A stretch of DNA of 64,000 nt from Gammaproteobacteria bacterium (GCA_015709615.1 CP054179.1:1922001-1986000), one strand, 5' to 3'. Counted from the stretch's first letter, positions 1-9,238 are shown. Notes: generated by a model from the letters alone, not told the origin. Translations and numbers: made by a program.

Positions 1-723
1 CGCGCGGCCGCCGAGAGAGCGACCGGGACACTGCAACCCACGCTGCAAAAGGGCATCGCACTGCACCATGTCAAATTCAATTACGAGCGCAAAGTCATAT
101 TCCGGGATCTGCATATCGACATTCCGATTAATACGTTTACCGCCGTCATGGGGCCATCCGGCGCCGGCAAGAGCACGCTGCTGGATCTGCTGTGCGGATT
201 GACCGAGCCGCAATCCGGTGAAGTGCGGATCGACGACGTGCCGCTGCATGACATCAATCTGCGCCAATGGCGTCACATGATCGGTTACGTTTCGCAGGAC
301 ACCATTTTGTTGCACGACACCGTACTGAATAACATTCTGGTCGGAGAACCGTCACTCACCGCCGACGATGCCGAACGAGCGCTGCGCCAGGCCGGTGCGT
401 GGGATTTTGTCAGCGCGCTGCCGGACGGCATGCTGACCGTAGTCGGTGAGCGCGGCGGATTGCTATCCGGCGGGCAACGTCAGCGTATCGCAATTGCACG
501 GGCGCTGGCGCATAAGCCGTCGTTCCTGATTCTGGACGAACCTACCAGCGCGCTGGATCCGGAAAGCGAACGCACCATCTGTGAAACATTGCAACTCTTG
601 GCGCAGGATCTGACGATTATTGCCGTCTCGCACCAGCCGGCGGTCATCAACGCCGCCGATCGCGTTTTCATACTGTCCAACGGCATAGCCGAACCGCTAT
701 CGCAGCCGGCGGCGCACGTGTAA
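1..723 (+). CDS. ABC transporter ATP-binding domain, C-terminal part (5' end outside window)
   Basis: The frame is open from the first base, so this is the 3' part of a longer gene. The visible 240 residues form a complete nucleotide-binding domain. Walker A is GPSGAGKST (about residues 51-59 of the fragment), followed by a Q-loop (YVSQDT), the ABC signature LSGGQRQR, Walker B FLILDEPTSALD and the H-loop in VSHQP. A long segment before Walker A, with the A-loop tyrosine in FNYER, suggests a fusion to an upstream membrane domain, as in type IV exporters (MsbA/HlyB style). The substrate cannot be told from this part. It ends 118 bp before the amylase-like gene on the same strand. Confidence 0.9.
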   Translation, partial: RAAAERATGTLQPTLQKGIALHHVKFNYERKVIFRDLHIDIPINTFTAVMGPSGAGKSTLLDLLCGLTEPQSGEVRIDDVPLHDINLRQWRHMIGYVSQDTILLHDTVLNNILVGEPSLTADDAERALRQAGAWDFVSALPDGMLTVVGERGGLLSGGQRQRIAIARALAHKPSFLILDEPTSALDPESERTICETLQLLAQDLTIIAVSHQPAVINAADRVFILSNGIAEPLSQPAAHV

Positions 724-840
724 TCCACGCCACACCGCCGTGGCCGGCATGTCACGAATGCATTGTCATCGGTCGCATTTAGGCGTAAAAACAAACTTCG
801 GGTGACTGAATTCATGATTTCATAACCGGAGGGATGATCG

Positions 841-2796
841 ATGAGAACGCCATTCGCAACCGATATTCTGCAGCAAGCGCTGCCGCGCAGCGTGCAATCC
901 GATGTGCCGTTACCGCGCCGCCAGCGCTATTATCCTTCTCCCGCGGACTGGCGCGATGAAGTGCTCTATTTTTTGCTGGCCGACCGCTTCAGCGACGGCC
1001 AGGAAAGCAACCGGCCGTTGCTTGACCGCAACAACCGTGCAGCCGCCCGGCCGCGTGCATCGGATGGGCAAAACTGGCGCTGGGACCGCTGGGCGGAATC
1101 GGGTGCTTTCCGCTGGCAGGGCGGCACGCTCAAAGGCGTCGAGTCGAAGCTCGATTATCTGCAAACGCTCGGCATCACGACTATTTGGCTCAGTCCGGTT
1201 TTCCGCCAACGCGGCCATCTCGATACTTTTCACGGTTACGGCGTGCAACACTTTCTCGATGTCGACCCGCACTTTGGCACGCGCGCCGATTTGGCCGATC
1301 TCGTCGCTGCCGCCCATCAGCGCGGTATCCGTATCATCATGGACATCATTTTCAACCATTCCGGGTTCAACTGGGTTTATCCCGGCGGCGTGGAAACACC
1401 GGCGTTCAAACCCTTCCCGCAGCGCTACGGCTTCGGTTCATGGCTGGGGCAAACTGGCCAACCCATTGGAGCAACGATTCATGCTACCAACGAAGGTGTT
1501 TGGCCGCAGGAATTGCAAGCCCCGGATTGTTACAGCCGCGCCGGGCTGGGCGATCTGGGCGGCGGCAGTCTGGACGATCCGCACGCGGAGCATAAACGTA
1601 CCGATTTCTTTACCTTGCGCGATTTCGATCTGGATTACACCGGCGTGCTGAACCACTTGGTCGAGTGCTACAAATACTGGATCGCGCTGACCGATTGCGA
1701 CGGTTTCCGCATCGATACGCTGAAGCATGTCTCGTTCGAGCAAGCGCGCAACTTCTGCGGCGCCATCAAGGAATTCGCCGCCAATCTCGGCAAAGCGAAT
1801 TTTCTGCTCGCCGGTGAAATCGCCGGAGGCGACTTCGCCGAAGACCGTTACCTCGATGTGTTGGGTCGCAATCTCGACGCTGCGCTCGATATCGGCGGCA
1901 TGCGCCCGGCCCTGCACAATGTCGCCAAAGGATTGCTGCCTGCGGCGGCGTATTTCAGCGGATTTGATCCGGGAAAAGCCGAAATGGGCTCGCACCGCAA
2001 TCTCGGGCAGCGGCATGTGTCGATTTTGGACGATCACGATCAAGTCAGCGGCGAGAAAATCCGCTTCAGCAGCGAAGCGGCTTCCGATCAGCAAGCCGCC
2101 GCAGCCGTGGCGATTCAACTGTTCACGCTCGGCATCCCCTGCATTTATTACGGCACCGAGCAATCGTTCGCCGGACCGGAAGCATCCGAACGGCGGTTCC
2201 TGCCGGGATACAAAAGCGGCGATCATGCCGACCGCTATTTGCGCGAGGCGATGTTCGGGCCATTGCACCCGAGGAAATCCGGGCTTGCGGGACTCGCCGC
2301 TGACGGTGAGGATTCCGATTTGCCCGGATTCGGTGCGTTTGGCACAGCCGGAGCGCATTGCTTCCAAAGTGACTTCCCGGTTTACCGGCGTATCGCCGCT
2401 TTAGCCGCGCTGCGCAAGCAATTTCCGGTACTGCGCCAGGGGCGGCAATATCAGCGCCCGATCTCGAATTTCGGCGCGCCGTTCGAACTGAGTGCGGCCG
2501 GTGAAATCATCGCCTGGTCGCGCATACTCGACGACGACGAAGCACTCTGTATCGTCAATCCGCACGGCGATGAAACGCGCGGCGGCAACGTAATCGTCGA
2601 CGCCAGCCTCAGTCCGCCCGGCAGCGAACTGACGGTCGTGGTCAACACGCAGCAAGCCGTGGCGGAATCAACTGCTGGTATCACCCACCCGGTAGGTTCC
2701 CGCCTGCTTGTAAAGCGAATGGACGATGGAACGGCTTACGTGGAAATCCGCAACGTGCCACCGTCCGAAGTGTTAGTGCTTGTTAACCACCCGTAG
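841..2796 (+). CDS. GH13 alpha-amylase family glycosidase
   Basis: This is a 651-residue glycoside hydrolase family 13 enzyme, expected to act on alpha-1,4 glucans or related oligosaccharides. The conserved GH13 regions are all present: region I DIIFNHSG, region II DGFRIDTLKH with the nucleophile Asp, region III LAGEIAGG with the acid/base Glu, and region IV LDDHDQ with the transition-state Asp. The last ~120 residues look like the usual C-terminal beta domain. No signal peptide is visible, so it is probably cytoplasmic. The start is preceded by GGAGGGATGATCG, which gives a GGAGG ribosome site. The stop codon directly abuts the stop of the convergent TIR/TPR gene. The exact specificity (amylase, amylosucrase-like or trehalose-linked) cannot be decided from motifs. 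Confidence 0.88.
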   Translation: MRTPFATDILQQALPRSVQSDVPLPRRQRYYPSPADWRDEVLYFLLADRFSDGQESNRPLLDRNNRAAARPRASDGQNWRWDRWAESGAFRWQGGTLKGVESKLDYLQTLGITTIWLSPVFRQRGHLDTFHGYGVQHFLDVDPHFGTRADLADLVAAAHQRGIRIIMDIIFNHSGFNWVYPGGVETPAFKPFPQRYGFGSWLGQTGQPIGATIHATNEGVWPQELQAPDCYSRAGLGDLGGGSLDDPHAEHKRTDFFTLRDFDLDYTGVLNHLVECYKYWIALTDCDGFRIDTLKHVSFEQARNFCGAIKEFAANLGKANFLLAGEIAGGDFAEDRYLDVLGRNLDAALDIGGMRPALHNVAKGLLPAAAYFSGFDPGKAEMGSHRNLGQRHVSILDDHDQVSGEKIRFSSEAASDQQAAAAVAIQLFTLGIPCIYYGTEQSFAGPEASERRFLPGYKSGDHADRYLREAMFGPLHPRKSGLAGLAADGEDSDLPGFGAFGTAGAHCFQSDFPVYRRIAALAALRKQFPVLRQGRQYQRPISNFGAPFELSAAGEIIAWSRILDDDEALCIVNPHGDETRGGNVIVDASLSPPGSELTVVVNTQQAVAESTAGITHPVGSRLLVKRMDDGTAYVEIRNVPPSEVLVLVNHP

Positions 2797-3600
2797 TTAG
2801 CACTGAGTGTTTAAACCGGTATCGTTTGCTGCGATGGCCGATATTTTGTGTTGCAACTCTTGTAACTCCGGCAAACGCCGCTTGTAACCGGTTTCTTCAA
2901 TCAACTTCGCCGCTTGGGCAGCATGCTCCTGGATAGTATGCATACCGTTGCCGGAAAAAGAACCGACCGAATCTTCCCGCTCCGCCAGCAGCAATCGCGC
3001 CATTTCCAGATGATAATCGGTCAAATGCAACCGCATGCCGCTGGGTTCGGCGATGTCGTATACTTCTTGCAAGTCTTGTCGAGCACGGGCGAAGTCGCGA
3101 TTAGGGTTGCGAATATCTCGAAGGAGAGCTGCGCGTGCAAGTAAGCCACGCGGTAAGTCATCCTGACTGCCTTCTTTATATAGGTCGTTCACAGCTTGAT
3201 TCAACCATTGACTTGCTTCTGAGAAATTTCCCTGTTGCAAATACGCACGTCCCAACGTCAACCGATCAAGCGCAACATCTAATAGTCCCATTGCTGATAC
3301 ACCAGTGTATGGTTTATCATTTTTTTGAGCTTCTAATGAAATTTTTAGTGCATACTTTCCCCTTCTGATTACTTCTTGAACTTTATTTTGGGCAAGAAGA
3401 AAATCGCAATAATGGAAACCTAGTCGTGAGTATAAGAACGAACTGCCAGGCTCCTGCATCATTTGGTATTTCTCTGCCTCTTTGAAGCTTTTTAGAACCG
3501 ATAAGCTATCACCAGTCTGATGCAGGACGTTAGCATACTCGCCGTGTGCAACCCTCCGCTGAAATAGAATTGTTCCTCGACTTGAATAAAATAAACTCAA
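2797..3600 (-). CDS. TPR C-terminal segment of a frameshifted TIR-STAND protein
   Basis: This 267-residue frame is made of helical tetratricopeptide-like repeats (for example GRAYLQQGNFSEASQWLNQAV). It opens at a TTG inside the last codons of the upstream TIR-STAND frame, with no ribosome site of its own. A TAG lies just upstream in its frame. If one copy of the tandem TTGAG at 3596-3605 is removed, the upstream protein reads straight into it (QLS then LFYSS), giving one protein of about 930 residues. I therefore read it as the C-terminal sensor half of the same gene, not an independent gene. Translational coupling at the overlap could still produce it separately. Confidence 0.7.
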   Translation of the reverse strand: MSLFYSSRGTILFQRRVAHGEYANVLHQTGDSLSVLKSFKEAEKYQMMQEPGSSFLYSRLGFHYCDFLLAQNKVQEVIRRGKYALKISLEAQKNDKPYTGVSAMGLLDVALDRLTLGRAYLQQGNFSEASQWLNQAVNDLYKEGSQDDLPRGLLARAALLRDIRNPNRDFARARQDLQEVYDIAEPSGMRLHLTDYHLEMARLLLAEREDSVGSFSGNGMHTIQEHAAQAAKLIEETGYKRRLPELQELQHKISAIAANDTGLNTQC

Positions 3601-3605
3601 CTCAA
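3596..3605 (-). repeat. 5-bp tandem duplication (TTGAG x2) causing the frameshift
   Basis: On the minus strand the reading is CAA TTG AGT TGA G, where TTGAG occurs twice in a row. One copy fewer gives CAA TTG AGT TTA TTT, which joins the TIR-STAND frame to the TPR frame without loss of a residue. The event is either a recent slippage mutation or a reversible on/off switch. Confidence 0.85.
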
Positions 3606-5606
3606 TTGGCTATCAGTCATTGCTTTTTTTAAGTTACCGAGAGTTAGATGCATATCGCTCAATCGATGAGCACTTGCACTTGCTGCATCCCACTGCTCAT
3701 CTTTTTCGGCTAACCAAAGCGCTATTTGCGTTGGCTCCAAAGCCTCACGTACTCGTCCCAGAGCATTTAAACGATAACTTGCCAAACTCAGCACATGAAA
3801 TTGCCACATCGCGGAGAGCTCGGGAGCTATTGCACTCCATGGTTTAATGAAGAAATTGGCTAAAATTACAAGCTCATCACTATAGGCACCTAGCTTCTTA
3901 ATTGAGAAATGCTCACTTCCTCGCTTAATACGAGGGAAATACACTTCTTCCAACGCCCGCTGATGCAACCCCGCCGCACAACCATGCAGCACTGCATGAA
4001 ACAATGGCCGCATTTCTTCCAGCGTATCGGGCAGCTCCTTTTGCGGCAAGACTTTGTAATATTCATACAGCCGGGTATGTGCTTGCCGCCAAGCATCTGG
4101 CTGTTTTTCCCGTAATTGCTTTCCAAAGTATTCGCGAATCAGCGGGTGACAGTCGAGCAAATCGAGCCGGTTTTCATGTATAGATAGCAAACGGTGTTTT
4201 TCTCGCAGATCACGAATGGCGACCTTCCAGGCTTTTTCGTCAATGTTTGCCGTCAAATCTGGAATTTGTGCTTGCCATAGCACTTGTAGCACTTCGGTTT
4301 CAATCGGATGATCGAACAATCCCAACAACAGTAACAATTTAAGCTCGGGCGTACCATCCAGCCAAATGCTATAAGCCTGCATTACTTTAAAGGCATGACG
4401 TTCCAAATCATCGTAATCACCGATCAGTTCAGTCAATGTGTCACGCTTACGCACATCGCCATCCAGATAAGTATGGAGCGCATTGCCGAGCAAGTGAAGC
4501 GCAAGCGCATGGCAGCGATACTCTCTCACCGCTTTTTCCAGTTCTTTGTCATTGCCCTGCACACCCAGTGATTGCAGCAGCTTGACGCCGTCGGTAACTG
4601 CAAGGTTTTGCAGATCGTGGACTTTAACGTGAGTACGATTGTTTAGTTCATGCACGGCAACGCGCGTAGTAATAATACACAGGCCGCTGTTCTGCCCGGC
4701 GAGGCTTGTCAGCAATCGCCGTATTGCCCGGTCCTTGAGTTCGTTACGCATGCCTTTACCCGCATGCTGCAACGGCTCCAATCCGTCCAGCACCAGCACG
4801 CAACGCTGCTGTCGCAGTAAATCGGCCAAGTGTTCTCCCTTTTCTTCCTCGGTGGCGAACGAAGACAATGAGCGGGTTGAACCGAGCTTATCAAGCACAT
4901 GACTGAAAAACGGTGATGCTGAAACTTGCTTGTCTTCGCTCGATCCTTGCGAATAAAACGACCAGGCAATCAGTGCATCGATATCGTTGGCACGATCCAG
5001 CCAATGCCGTAACAGCTTGGTTTTTCCCGTCCCGCCGGATGCAATGAACTGAATAATTCGTGTGCCATCGCCTGCCCATGCATCGTTAAGCAGTTTCAAT
5101 TCAGCTTCGCGCCCGAAGAATTCGCCTTCAACAGTGGGCAGACAATTGGAATAAATTTTGATCGCCGGTTTTGATATAGCAACTTGATTCGACTGTAAGC
5201 GCTGGAGAATCAATTCTGCTGCACTTTGAGGCGTGTAATCGTTGAGGTTCACATAACCATCAATACCGAAGAGACCAGCAATCTGCGAGTTGTCAAAGCG
5301 CATCGGCATGATATCCTTGCTTTGCCGTTGTTTGATCAGATCCCTGACCGCTCGCCACTCCAGTCCGCACCACTCTTTGCGTTCATAATCAGCGCATAGA
5401 AATGGCACGATAAGCTCCGAATGATCGTGATACAACGACTGCAGCAGCACATCCATATCAGGTCGTGCCAGCTCAGCTTTATACCATTGGTCATAGAAAA
5501 CCTTGTCTTTCCCCAACGATTGCTTCAGTACTTCCGCTACCTGTGAAACATAATCCCGATACTCTCCGGGGAAAGACAATGCAACCTGGAAACGTTTGGT
5601 AGTCAT
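3597..5606 (-). CDS. TIR-domain STAND NTPase (N-terminal part of a broken TIR-STAND-TPR gene)
   Basis: Residues ~1-140 form a TIR-like domain: VALSFPGEYRDYV opens it, and EWCGLEW carries the Glu in the position of the catalytic residue of NAD+-cleaving TIRs. Residues ~165-470 form a STAND/NACHT-type NTPase with a P-loop ASGGTGKT (first Gly replaced by Ala), Walker B VLVLDGLEPL and a sensor Arg in CIITTR. Helical repeats begin near residue 560. TIR-STAND-TPR proteins are known antiphage or cell-suicide switches: the repeats sense, the STAND oligomerises and the TIR depletes NAD+. That role here is inference. The frame ends at a TGA created by a duplicated TTGAG. With one copy it would continue into the TPR frame at 2797-3600. 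Confidence 0.82.
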   Translation of the reverse strand: MTTKRFQVALSFPGEYRDYVSQVAEVLKQSLGKDKVFYDQWYKAELARPDMDVLLQSLYHDHSELIVPFLCADYERKEWCGLEWRAVRDLIKQRQSKDIMPMRFDNSQIAGLFGIDGYVNLNDYTPQSAAELILQRLQSNQVAISKPAIKIYSNCLPTVEGEFFGREAELKLLNDAWAGDGTRIIQFIASGGTGKTKLLRHWLDRANDIDALIAWSFYSQGSSEDKQVSASPFFSHVLDKLGSTRSLSSFATEEEKGEHLADLLRQQRCVLVLDGLEPLQHAGKGMRNELKDRAIRRLLTSLAGQNSGLCIITTRVAVHELNNRTHVKVHDLQNLAVTDGVKLLQSLGVQGNDKELEKAVREYRCHALALHLLGNALHTYLDGDVRKRDTLTELIGDYDDLERHAFKVMQAYSIWLDGTPELKLLLLLGLFDHPIETEVLQVLWQAQIPDLTANIDEKAWKVAIRDLREKHRLLSIHENRLDLLDCHPLIREYFGKQLREKQPDAWRQAHTRLYEYYKVLPQKELPDTLEEMRPLFHAVLHGCAAGLHQRALEEVYFPRIKRGSEHFSIKKLGAYSDELVILANFFIKPWSAIAPELSAMWQFHVLSLASYRLNALGRVREALEPTQIALWLAEKDEQWDAASASAHRLSDMHLTLGNLKKAMTDSQLS

Positions 5607-5701
5607 GGGAAAATTTTAGGCGGAATGATTTACACAAACATAATACCGCTTGTCAGCCGTGTTGTTAGTTTTTCAAATCCGTGGAATCACATACCAGCAT
5701 A

Positions 5702-5744
5702 AACAAAAACGGCGAACTGAAGCAGGTGCTTTCGATTCGCCGTT
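5702..5744 (-). terminator. Rho-independent terminator after the small lipoprotein gene
   Basis: On the minus strand, AACGGCGAA pairs with TTCGCCGTT over a ~19-nt loop and is followed by TTTTTGTTT. It lies 75 bp downstream of the lipoprotein stop codon, between that gene and the TIR gene. Confidence 0.7.
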
Positions 5745-5819
5745 CATTGACAGTGACGTCAACTGAAATTACTCAAACTCCGGAAACTTCCAAAAATCGG
5801 GTTGAATGTCCAGAAACGC

Positions 5820-6017
5820 TTAATTTCCTTTCTTCTTCAGTTCGTCACATTTAGCGATAAAAGCTTCCCGCGCAGCTTCGTTGTTCTTGAATGCTGTCAG
5901 CGCTGATTCCATTCCTCTTCCTGAGCAATTTTCCGAAGTTGCTTCAGGAACTCCGCCACAACCGGTCAACAAGATGCCGAGGCCAAGAATACAAACGATG
6001 CTAAATTTAAAATTCAT
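5820..6017 (-). CDS. Small putative lipoprotein
   Basis: A 65-residue protein with a classic type II signal peptide: basic start MNFKF, hydrophobic stretch and lipobox LLTGC with Cys20 as the lipidation site. The mature part is ~45 residues, charged and probably helical, with two further cysteines (ENCSG, AKCDE) that could form a disulfide. AAGATTTTAAATG precedes the start, with a GAGGAAG further upstream. It is monocistronic, bounded by its own terminator. I do not recognise the family. The length and lipobox resemble entericidin-like or other small surface lipoproteins, but no function is claimed. Confidence 0.7.
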   Translation of the reverse strand: MNFKFSIVCILGLGILLTGCGGVPEATSENCSGRGMESALTAFKNNEAAREAFIAKCDELKKKGN

Positions 6018-6277
6018 TTAAAATCTTCCTCTAAAAATATCACTATGGCTTGATGGTTATATCCGATTTCTCAATCGTTTGACGTTGGCCCTGCCACACG
6101 AACCTAACGCTGCAATTCTACCTGAATTCTCATGGTCTTAGTATTTCTCCGCCGCCACTTTAGGCAAAACGGAGTAAAAGAAGGTATTATTTTCATCTCT
6201 GCCGGATTGCCTTGATACAAGTAGTAATCCGAAGGCGTGAATCACAATATCACGGCAGTTTCCTGGAGATTATCCGC

Positions 6278-7042
6278 ATGTCATGGAGTTTAACAAACTG
6301 GCATCGCAACTTGATCCTGCAACACGAAGGAATATCCGATGCCATCTGGACAAAACTGATCAACCTGCGCTGCCTCAAAGGACTTACCCTTGAGGAATTC
6401 GCGCGCTTGCGCGAGTGCGTGACGTTATTTCTGCACGACAAGCAATTCTACGGCGCGCATGAACTGGAAATCACCGAGGAAATGCGCGTGACGATCGCGC
6501 TGCAAGCGTGCATCCTGATTCTGAATCTCGACCTGGATTACTACCGCAACTGGAGCCAGATTATCGTCTATCCGGGCGAATTCATGCTGGATTACGATTA
6601 CGAGGATGAATTCGGTATCGTGCATCATGTGCATCACCCTGCCTCGGGTGAGGCGTGGTCTGCCGGACCGGTGATTCTTTCCTGGCAGGATACGGCGGAA
6701 CCGGCCTCGCACCTCGGGGAAAGCGTGGTGATCCACGAGTTCGCGCATAAGATCGACATGCTGTACGAGGGTGCCAACGGTTGCCCGGAATTGCACGCCA
6801 GTATGAGCGCGTACACCTGGCATGACGTGTTCAGCAAAGCCTACAAAAAATTCTGCCGCCAGGTCGACCGGCAGCAGGAAACGGTGATCGATCCGTATGC
6901 GGCGGAAAATCCGGGGGAGTTTTTCGCGGTGTTGAGCGAAGCATTTTTTGAGCTGCCGCTCGTCACGCAGGAGCATTTTCCTGCCGTTTACGAACAGCTC
7001 GCGTTATTTTACCGCCAAGACCCGGCGCAGCGCTGGCGCTGA
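6278..7042 (+). CDS. mtfA: MtfA-family zinc metallopeptidase (M90)
   Basis: A 254-residue protein of the MtfA/YeeI family, cytosolic gluzincin-type aminopeptidases which in E. coli bind the glucose repressor Mlc and so tune PtsG expression. The zinc motif HEFAHKID lies at residues ~153-160, and the third ligand is probably the Glu in GEFFAVLSEAFFE. Length is close to the E. coli protein (265). I chose ATG 6278 because GGAG sits 9 nt upstream and the protein then begins MSWSLTNWH. A TTG at 6212 would only add 22 poorly conserved residues. It converges on the HAD gene with 12 bp between stops. Whether an Mlc partner exists in this organism is unknown. Confidence 0.87.
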   Translation: MSWSLTNWHRNLILQHEGISDAIWTKLINLRCLKGLTLEEFARLRECVTLFLHDKQFYGAHELEITEEMRVTIALQACILILNLDLDYYRNWSQIIVYPGEFMLDYDYEDEFGIVHHVHHPASGEAWSAGPVILSWQDTAEPASHLGESVVIHEFAHKIDMLYEGANGCPELHASMSAYTWHDVFSKAYKKFCRQVDRQQETVIDPYAAENPGEFFAVLSEAFFELPLVTQEHFPAVYEQLALFYRQDPAQRWR

Positions 7043-7054
7043 GCGTTGTGGCGG

Positions 7055-7723
7055 TTAACCTGCTCCCACCGATGTAATTTGATTCACCGCGGCAAGGTCG
7101 ATTTCCGCGTACGAGTTGACGACAAAATCGGCTTGCTGCAATTTCTCCGCATCGTACGTGGTGCTGATCGCGATGCACTGCATCCCGGCCCGTTTTGCCG
7201 CGTCGATGCCGTGCGGCGCATCCTCGATGACTACACAATTGCCGGGTGATGACTCGAGCTGCTGCGCGGCGTACAGAAAAATATCCGGATTGGGCTTGGA
7301 ACGGTAGCCGACTTTATCGAGCGTATAAATTCTGTTCGCAAACAAAGCAGAAAGATTGAGGTGCTGATCGACCAGTTTAAGCAAATCCTGATCCATCGCA
7401 GTGGCGATGCAGGTTTTATAGCGGCCGCGCACGGTTGCAAAAAACGGCAGGAAACCGTCGATGAAGGTCGTTTCATGAATAAACAAGTCGCGCACGATGT
7501 CTGCGCGTTCGCGCGCCAAAGTCTCGGTATCGCCGTCGAATTGATACGCTTGCTTCATTACTTCCACACCCTCGGCCAGCGTTCGTCCGGTGAGCAGCGG
7601 CTTGATGCGCTCCCGGTCGTAGACGAAACCCCGGCGTTGTAGAAAAATCGCCTGCCCTTTGTCCCAGATCGTTTCGGTATCGATGACGATCCCTTCGGCG
7701 TCGAAAATGATGGTATCGATCAT
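7055..7723 (-). CDS. HAD-superfamily hydrolase (beta-phosphoglucomutase/phosphatase-like)
   Basis: A 222-residue HAD subfamily IA protein with an alpha-helical cap after motif I. Motif I reads FDAEGIVIDTE: the nucleophile Asp is present, but the second Asp of the usual DxD is Glu. Motif II is around CIATAMD (Thr), motif III is the Lys in YRSKPNPD and motif IV is VVIEDAPHGIDAA. The pattern is that of beta-phosphoglucomutase or sugar-phosphate phosphatases, and the substrate is unknown. It lies 21 bp downstream of the cyclase-fold gene on the same strand, so the two are probably co-transcribed. The Glu for Asp change may alter the acid/base step. Confidence 0.82.
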   Translation of the reverse strand: MIDTIIFDAEGIVIDTETIWDKGQAIFLQRRGFVYDRERIKPLLTGRTLAEGVEVMKQAYQFDGDTETLARERADIVRDLFIHETTFIDGFLPFFATVRGRYKTCIATAMDQDLLKLVDQHLNLSALFANRIYTLDKVGYRSKPNPDIFLYAAQQLESSPGNCVVIEDAPHGIDAAKRAGMQCIAISTTYDAEKLQQADFVVNSYAEIDLAAVNQITSVGAG

Positions 7724-7744
7724 GATGATGATCTCAAATGCGTC

Positions 7745-9028
7745 TTATCGCTTCGCATCGTTCTTTTTTAGCAAACCGCCGACGGTACTGAACAGCTCGC
7801 TGAACGTTTTCTCGCCGATGGCGCCGTATGCCAGCAGTGCTGCCAGCATCATGAAGACAAAAAAGCTGAATTCGAGCAGACCGAATTTTTCCTTGATCAT
7901 CAGATAAAAACCCAGTCCGGACAGCAAAGTCACAAACCCGATGATCACCGGGCCGGTTTTCCAGCGTCCGGATTCGGCACGGGACTCCGGTGCGCGCGCC
8001 GGGAGATCGGGATATTCCGCGCCAGCGTGCTTCTGCAAAACCGCCAGCGCCGATAGCGCCTTCGACGTCGCCCAGGAAAATAAGCGTGGCCCGTAAAAAG
8101 CACCGGTACTGTCATCGATTTTGTCTTTGAGACTGTGCATCGCCTCGTGTGCCAGTGCGCTCTTTTTGTCGTCGATGTTTCCCGAGCCAAGCAGCAGCTT
8201 CATCAGCAAAGTATCGGTCATTACCATGAAACCGTAACCGCCGGTCTGGCCGTCGCCAACGCCGGTTTGATCGATTTCCACCCATTCCTCGCGCAGCCGG
8301 ATGGCTTCATCGGGATTGCGCAGCAGCCATTCGATCGCCTGTTTTTCCTGTTCCAGGTAACGGCTTAAATTGTTGTTACGCGCGATTTGCAACACCAGCG
8401 CGGCATAAATCGTGTGTATGCCTTGCAGCGAACCCGGCGCGCCGAACGAACCGCGCACATCGTCGCCGCCACCGTTGTAATAGACCTCCACCAGATGCTG
8501 CAAACTTTGCAAGAGCTCGCTCTGATAAGCGCCGGGATAGGCATCGTACGCGTCCAGCAAAGCCATCAGCGCAAAACATGTTGGCATCAGCGCGTCAGGC
8601 TTGCCGCGCGCATACCCCCAGCCTTTGCTGGCTTCATTTCTGCGTCCCAGCAGCCAAACCAGCGCCAATCGCAGCGGCTGCTCGTCGATGCCCTTGCCGG
8701 CCTTGATGAGCGCTTGAATCGCATAGGTGGTGCGCACCAAATCGGGAATGTCGATGGTTTCGCCTTCGTCGGTGGTGAGCTCGCGCGGCCACGAACCCGC
8801 ATCCGGGCCGTCCAGCGTCTGATGTTTCAGCAGAAAGTCGACCGCGCCGCGAATCGATCCCGAACCGGCATGGCAAACGCCACTGTCGACCAACGCGATC
8901 ACCGCTTCGGCGGTATTCAGCACGTTGACATGGCTGCCGCGGCGTTCGCCCCATCCCTTGGATTCTTTATCCTGCTGCTGCTCCAGCCAATGACCGGCAT
9001 GATGGATAATGTCAGTGATCTGCGTCAT
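7745..9028 (-). CDS. Prenyltransferase/squalene-cyclase repeat-fold protein with C-terminal membrane segments
   Basis: A protein of 427 residues. The N-terminal ~330 residues show alpha/alpha-toroid repeats like those of squalene-hopene cyclases (TLDGPDAGSWPRE, ASKGWGYARGKPDA, GGDDVRGSFGAPGS). The cyclase DXDD acid motif is absent (the equivalent region reads NTAEAVIALVD), so terpene cyclisation is unlikely. Near the C-terminus are two adjacent hydrophobic segments (VIIGFVTLLSGLGFYLMI and FSFFVFMMLAALLAYGAIG), suggesting membrane anchoring with the toroid in the cytoplasm. ATG 9028 is preceded by AAGGGGAA. A longer frame reaching 9175 lacks such a site. Function unknown. Confidence 0.75.
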   Translation of the reverse strand: MTQITDIIHHAGHWLEQQQDKESKGWGERRGSHVNVLNTAEAVIALVDSGVCHAGSGSIRGAVDFLLKHQTLDGPDAGSWPRELTTDEGETIDIPDLVRTTYAIQALIKAGKGIDEQPLRLALVWLLGRRNEASKGWGYARGKPDALMPTCFALMALLDAYDAYPGAYQSELLQSLQHLVEVYYNGGGDDVRGSFGAPGSLQGIHTIYAALVLQIARNNNLSRYLEQEKQAIEWLLRNPDEAIRLREEWVEIDQTGVGDGQTGGYGFMVMTDTLLMKLLLGSGNIDDKKSALAHEAMHSLKDKIDDSTGAFYGPRLFSWATSKALSALAVLQKHAGAEYPDLPARAPESRAESGRWKTGPVIIGFVTLLSGLGFYLMIKEKFGLLEFSFFVFMMLAALLAYGAIGEKTFSELFSTVGGLLKKNDAKR

Positions 9029-9238
9029 GGAATTCCCCTTGTCAATTTCTCTCCGCCCGAGCTTCCAGTTCTGCACGCAGGCATGGCTGGAATGCTGTGG
9101 ATACATAAGGTTGCAGTATGGCAGGATGTGCGGATGCTGGGAAGTGTATCGTCCGGAAGAAATTTGTATGAACAACCAAGGGAAATGCCAGAATAGCGCT
9201 TTGTGTCAATTCACTCACATTTTGCGACTGACTGAAAG

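Noticed and set aside
902..1651. Second plus-strand frame inside the GH13 gene
   Set aside because: Out-of-frame shadow. The 651-residue frame carries all GH13 catalytic motifs.
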